A stretch of DNA of 43,004 bases, from assembly GCF_014859695.1 (NCBI RefSeq), contig NZ_JACUTS010000009.1, forward strand, positions 1 through 43,004. Reading direction: 5' to 3'. Positions 40,568 through 43,004 of the stretch are shown in pieces. The translations under genes were made by a program, and so were the position numbers. The notes beneath the pieces were generated by a model, which worked only from the letters and a program-made list of their open reading frames with translations, did no database searches and was not told where the DNA came from. Each line of letters begins with the position of its first letter. Within the stretch, counting starts at the first letter, position 1. The DNA is from Sulfurimonas sp. GTDB taxonomy: Bacteria; Campylobacterota; Campylobacteria; Campylobacterales; Sulfurimonadaceae.

Positions 40568-42138
40568 ATTTTTACCTCAAACCCCATGTCAATTTCTCGC
40601 GGCGCTGTCTCGTATGGTGAGCTTTTTTTTGGGGTATCAAAAATACGTATCTCTCTTGGCGTAATTTGTGATTCAATCAAAGCAGAACGCAAAGAAGCGA
40701 TACTCTCTTTTACAATCTCTTTAAACTCAGAATTATCCGAATAGATGTGAATATTTATCTGATTCTCCTCATAAAGTGCAAGTTTAAGTTTGAGCTCTCC
40801 ATACTCTTTTAGCTTCAGATCAATATCGCAGTAAAATACGCTGTTTTTATCTTTTTTAATGTTAATATTTCCCTCTTCAAGGCTATCCCATGAGAAGGGA
40901 AGATAGAGTGACGATGAGTTTGAGAGGTGGGAGAGCAGTTGAAAGTAGTCTATCTGCAGCAGCAGTTTATCTACATGCTTTAAAATCTCTGTTTGATTTG
41001 GATGCGGTGATTTTGCTATCTCCTCGCCCGCTTTTAGCAAAACCGACTTTAAATCTTGTGACAAAATCTCTTTAATATTATTCTCGGTTGCCAATGTTTG
41101 GGGTGTTGTAAGTTGAGTCAGTTTTGAAACAAGAGCTGCGCTCTCTTTTGAAAAAAGAGGGTCAACCTTTTCAGCCGCACCTTTTAAAACATCAACCACG
41201 GTGCGGATTTCCTGAGGTATTTTTTTCTCCAGCAAAGTATCGAGTGCAGCTTTTGGCGTCATATTTTCAGCCGTAACCACCTTTAGCGACTCTACAATCT
41301 TTATAAGCGCATCAAAGAGACCCTTGACCTCTGGCTTTGTGCTTTGCGTCATCTGCGCATTTAGCTGCTGCAGAGCTTCTTGCAACAAAATAGGTTTGAA
41401 ATTGTCTGCACTAAGCATCTTTTGAGAGACCAAATGCTCTACTTTTGAGAGCTGTTTCTCAAAGCCTTTGGTTGTTATGATGTCTGCACTCTTTAACTGC
41501 TCTGAGAGTTTTGAAACAATATTCTCTACCCCTTTTGCCAACTGCACTAAGGCGCTCTTACTATCTTTTGGGGTCTGTAAAAGGGCGCTGTTTGTCGCCT
41601 CTTTTAGCGTCGGTGAGGCAAGCAGCTCTTTTATGTTTTGAGCAAGCAGTTTCGCACCTGACATCTCGCTTTTTAGCATATTTTTTTCAAGTGATACCAA
41701 TATATTTTTGAGCTCTACTTGAGGGTTTTGCACATTTTTGAGTCTGGATTCTAAAAAAACACCCGAATTTTCAAGCTTCTGTTTTAAAACAGGCTCGCTA
41801 AGCTCTTTGATATCTAGGAGAAACTTTTTAAGAGTTGTCTCAATCGGCAGAGAATTTTTTTCACTCTTCAGCGTACCAAGAAGCTCTTTTACCGTGCTTG
41901 TAATATTGCCTAAATCTTTTAGCGTGGGATTGTTCTTTGCGAGATTTAAGAGAGTCTTGTCGGAGTCTGAACTTACGCCGCTCTCTTTGAGCAGAGAGTT
42001 CATAACGGATTTCAAATCCTTATCTTTTAAGATTGTCTCCATCTCTTTTGGTGTTGCACCTTTTAGAAGAGTCGCTAACGCTCTGTTAGTGTTTGGAAGA
42101 ATGATGCTGAGCTCTTTATTTAGCGATGTGTTGATCAT
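40564..42138 (-). CDS. FliK-like flagellar hook-length control protein
   Basis: A 524-residue protein. The N-terminal 400 residues are low-complexity, helical, Lys/Leu/Ser-rich with repeated SLLKESG/ILKDKD-type helices. The C-terminal domain (LKLKLALYEENQINIHIYSDNSE ... IESQITPREIRIFD) fits the FliK substrate-specificity-switch fold. FliK acts with the FlhB tail, and the FlhB-tail homologue is the next gene with a 4-base overlap. I see no strong ribosome binding site before the ATG. The family call rests mainly on the C-terminus and context. Confidence 0.68.
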   Translation of the reverse strand: MINTSLNKELSIILPNTNRALATLLKGATPKEMETILKDKDLKSVMNSLLKESGVSSDSDKTLLNLAKNNPTLKDLGNITSTVKELLGTLKSEKNSLPIETTLKKFLLDIKELSEPVLKQKLENSGVFLESRLKNVQNPQVELKNILVSLEKNMLKSEMSGAKLLAQNIKELLASPTLKEATNSALLQTPKDSKSALVQLAKGVENIVSKLSEQLKSADIITTKGFEKQLSKVEHLVSQKMLSADNFKPILLQEALQQLNAQMTQSTKPEVKGLFDALIKIVESLKVVTAENMTPKAALDTLLEKKIPQEIRTVVDVLKGAAEKVDPLFSKESAALVSKLTQLTTPQTLATENNIKEILSQDLKSVLLKAGEEIAKSPHPNQTEILKHVDKLLLQIDYFQLLSHLSNSSSLYLPFSWDSLEEGNINIKKDKNSVFYCDIDLKLKEYGELKLKLALYEENQINIHIYSDNSEFKEIVKESIASLRSALIESQITPREIRIFDTPKKSSPYETAPREIDMGFEVKI

Positions 42139-42242
42139 GGCTAAAGTATATCATTTATCGAGTAAAAACAAAAAGCTTGATACTCTTCCCTCATAAAACA
42201 CTTCTTTGTTATGCGGAAGATATGAAAAATCTCTTGTATTCG

Positions 42243-42434
42243 TTAGTATATCTTCTTTACTCTACCGACTTCTCGACTCATTAGACGAACTTTAATCCCA
42301 TGAGGATGTAAAGGCGATTTTGTCAAAATATCGCGGACTATTCCATCGGTAAGTTTTCCACTCGCCTGATCCTCTTTGAGGACTATTGCTACGCTCATTC
42401 CGCTTCTTATATCTGCTCTTTTTATTTGGTTCAT
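42243..42434 (-). CDS. YwbE-family protein (DUF2196)
   Basis: A 63-residue protein with the YwbE pattern: RADIRSGMSVAIVLKEDQASGKLT, then DILTKSPLHPHGIKVRL and VGRVKKIY. The function is unknown; the fold is expected to be a small beta barrel. AAGGA precedes the ATG. It is an isolated short gene between the FliK-like gene and the tRNA. Confidence 0.88.
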   Translation of the reverse strand: MNQIKRADIRSGMSVAIVLKEDQASGKLTDGIVRDILTKSPLHPHGIKVRLMSREVGRVKKIY

Positions 42435-42510
42435 CTATTTATCCTTGCATTAAATCTTCAGAAATTTCGATTTTTAAAGTGTAACATCTCTTGTTATTTT
42501 TTTGAAAAAT

Positions 42511-42586
42511 TGGTCTCCCCACGAGGAATCGAACCTCGAGCTATCCCTTAGGAGGGGACTGCTTTATCCAATTAAGCGATGAGGAG
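42511..42586 (-). tRNA. tRNA-Arg (anticodon CCT)
   Basis: A 76-base cloverleaf on the minus strand: acceptor CTCCTCA with TGGGGAG, D stem GCTT/AAGC, anticodon stem GTCCC/GGGAT with loop CTCCTAA (anticodon CCT, reading AGG), T stem CGAGG/CCTCG with TTCGATT, discriminator A and an encoded CCA end. All stems pair, with two GU wobbles. About 75 bases upstream of its 5' end begins the second MITE copy. Confidence 0.95.
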
Positions 42587-42661
42587 GGATAAGAAAGAGT
42601 GAAATTTTAGCATTAAAAACTCTCAATAGGTAAATGCGATGCGTTTTTTATACTATATAAC

Positions 42662-42834
42662 TGATGTTACGCACTAAAACGAACTCGTCCGTTCTAGTGG
42701 CAGGGACAAATATCCCTACAACCCCCTTATAATGGAGTATGCCATTGGTTAGCATACCTAAAAGCTACGAAAAGGGTACTTTTCGAGAAAATTAGAGGTA
42801 TTTACGAACTTTTTTACAAAAGTGCGTAAGGTCA
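42662..42834 (-). mobile_element. MITE-like element, copy 2 (173 bp, inverted relative to copy 1)
   Basis: The same element as 1305-1445 in opposite orientation, with the 13-base ends TGATGTTACGCAC and GTGCGTAAGGTCA. The terminal 35 or so bases at each end are nearly identical to copy 1. It carries about 32 extra bases including an additional hairpin GTATGC/GCATAC (42737-42757) that copy 1 lacks. A clean 9-bp target duplication is not visible (CTATATAAC against GATACTAAT), so it is likely older. It sits between the tRNA and the gene at 42881. Confidence 0.85.
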
Positions 42835-42880
42835 GATACTAATTCAAGTATAATTCCAAAAAACAACCAAAGGCTTCTTT

Positions 42881-43004
42881 ATGGCAAAATACCCTTCACT
42901 CCTAGAACAGTTTCGCTCTTTTTGTTTTCAAAACAAGCCACAGGATTTAGAGCGCTCAATAGAGTACTTCTCGGTATTTGGCGGGATGAGCTGGGGCGTT
43001 GAGA
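42881..43004 (+). CDS. Unrecognised protein, 5' end only
   Basis: Forty-one codons are visible, beginning MAKYPSLLEQFRSFCFQNKP and continuing through DLERSIEYFSVFGGMSWGVE; the gene runs off the right edge. I cannot assign a family. A TATAAT at 42849-42854 could be its -10 box, which would put the -35 region inside the end of the MITE. No strong Shine-Dalgarno is visible. Confidence 0.6.
   Translation, partial: MAKYPSLLEQFRSFCFQNKPQDLERSIEYFSVFGGMSWGVE

Overview
The window looks like chromosomal DNA of a Campylobacterota (epsilonproteobacterial) sulfur-oxidiser relative, most likely Sulfurimonas-like. Supporting signs are AT-rich DNA, dense short operons with AAGGA-type ribosome binding sites, a short BioB, an FlhB-tail paralogue, a Peb4/SurA-like chaperone beside gltX, and sigma-28 flagellar promoters. 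The genus is an inference from gene content; no database search was possible.

Layout. 1-950: the 5' end of rpmI, a 268-bp nested inverted-repeat element, a small unknown gene, a second long dyad and the SRP RNA gene (ffs). 933-3302: an orphan Hpt protein, then a divergent nucleosidase-like/SDR pair and a Uma2-type nuclease-fold protein. A 141-bp MITE-like element with a 9-bp target duplication sits in the divergent promoter region. 3313-6546: a flagellar filament block (fliC; fliD-fliS-small gene) with two matching sigma-28 promoters. 6575-7107: a RelE/ParE-type toxin-antitoxin pair. 7282-12516: a rightward run of topA, phosphodiesterase, bioB, CPA2 antiporter and a periplasmic thioredoxin-like protein. 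12521-18240: FAD reductase, methyltransferase-asnB, carbonic anhydrase, and upp-methyltransferase.

18300-26035 is the most coherent functional block: an assimilatory sulfate-reduction operon (DUF4395, DUF2061, cysH, cysD, cysN, siroheme reductase, class V aminotransferase). It is transcribed leftward from a consensus sigma-70 promoter. Opposite it, an Rrf2 regulator and a second DUF4395 protein are transcribed rightward. The shared 230-bp intergenic region carries a perfect 15-bp palindrome that is a candidate operator. Both DUF4395 proteins end in a membrane-proximal CxxC. This is the best candidate in the window for an under-described system: a sulfur- or thiol-linked membrane module under Rrf2 control.

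26047-30851: CopD-like membrane protein, arsC, a cysteine-poor IscU/NifU-like protein, dCMP deaminase, SurA-like chaperone, gltX and a small hydrolase. 30853-38746: a direct-repeat patch, an ABC-F ATPase, then a c-di-GMP/signalling cluster (CHASE-PAS-GGDEF, PAS with degenerate GGDEF, EAL-HDOD) with dbpA and a YgjP-like metallopeptidase. 38826-43004: rmuC, a small gene, a FliK-like/FlhB-tail pair with a 4-bp overlap, YwbE-like protein, tRNA-Arg(CCT), a second, longer and inverted copy of the MITE, and the 5' end of an unrecognised gene. No rRNA, CRISPR array, prophage or transposase gene was seen.
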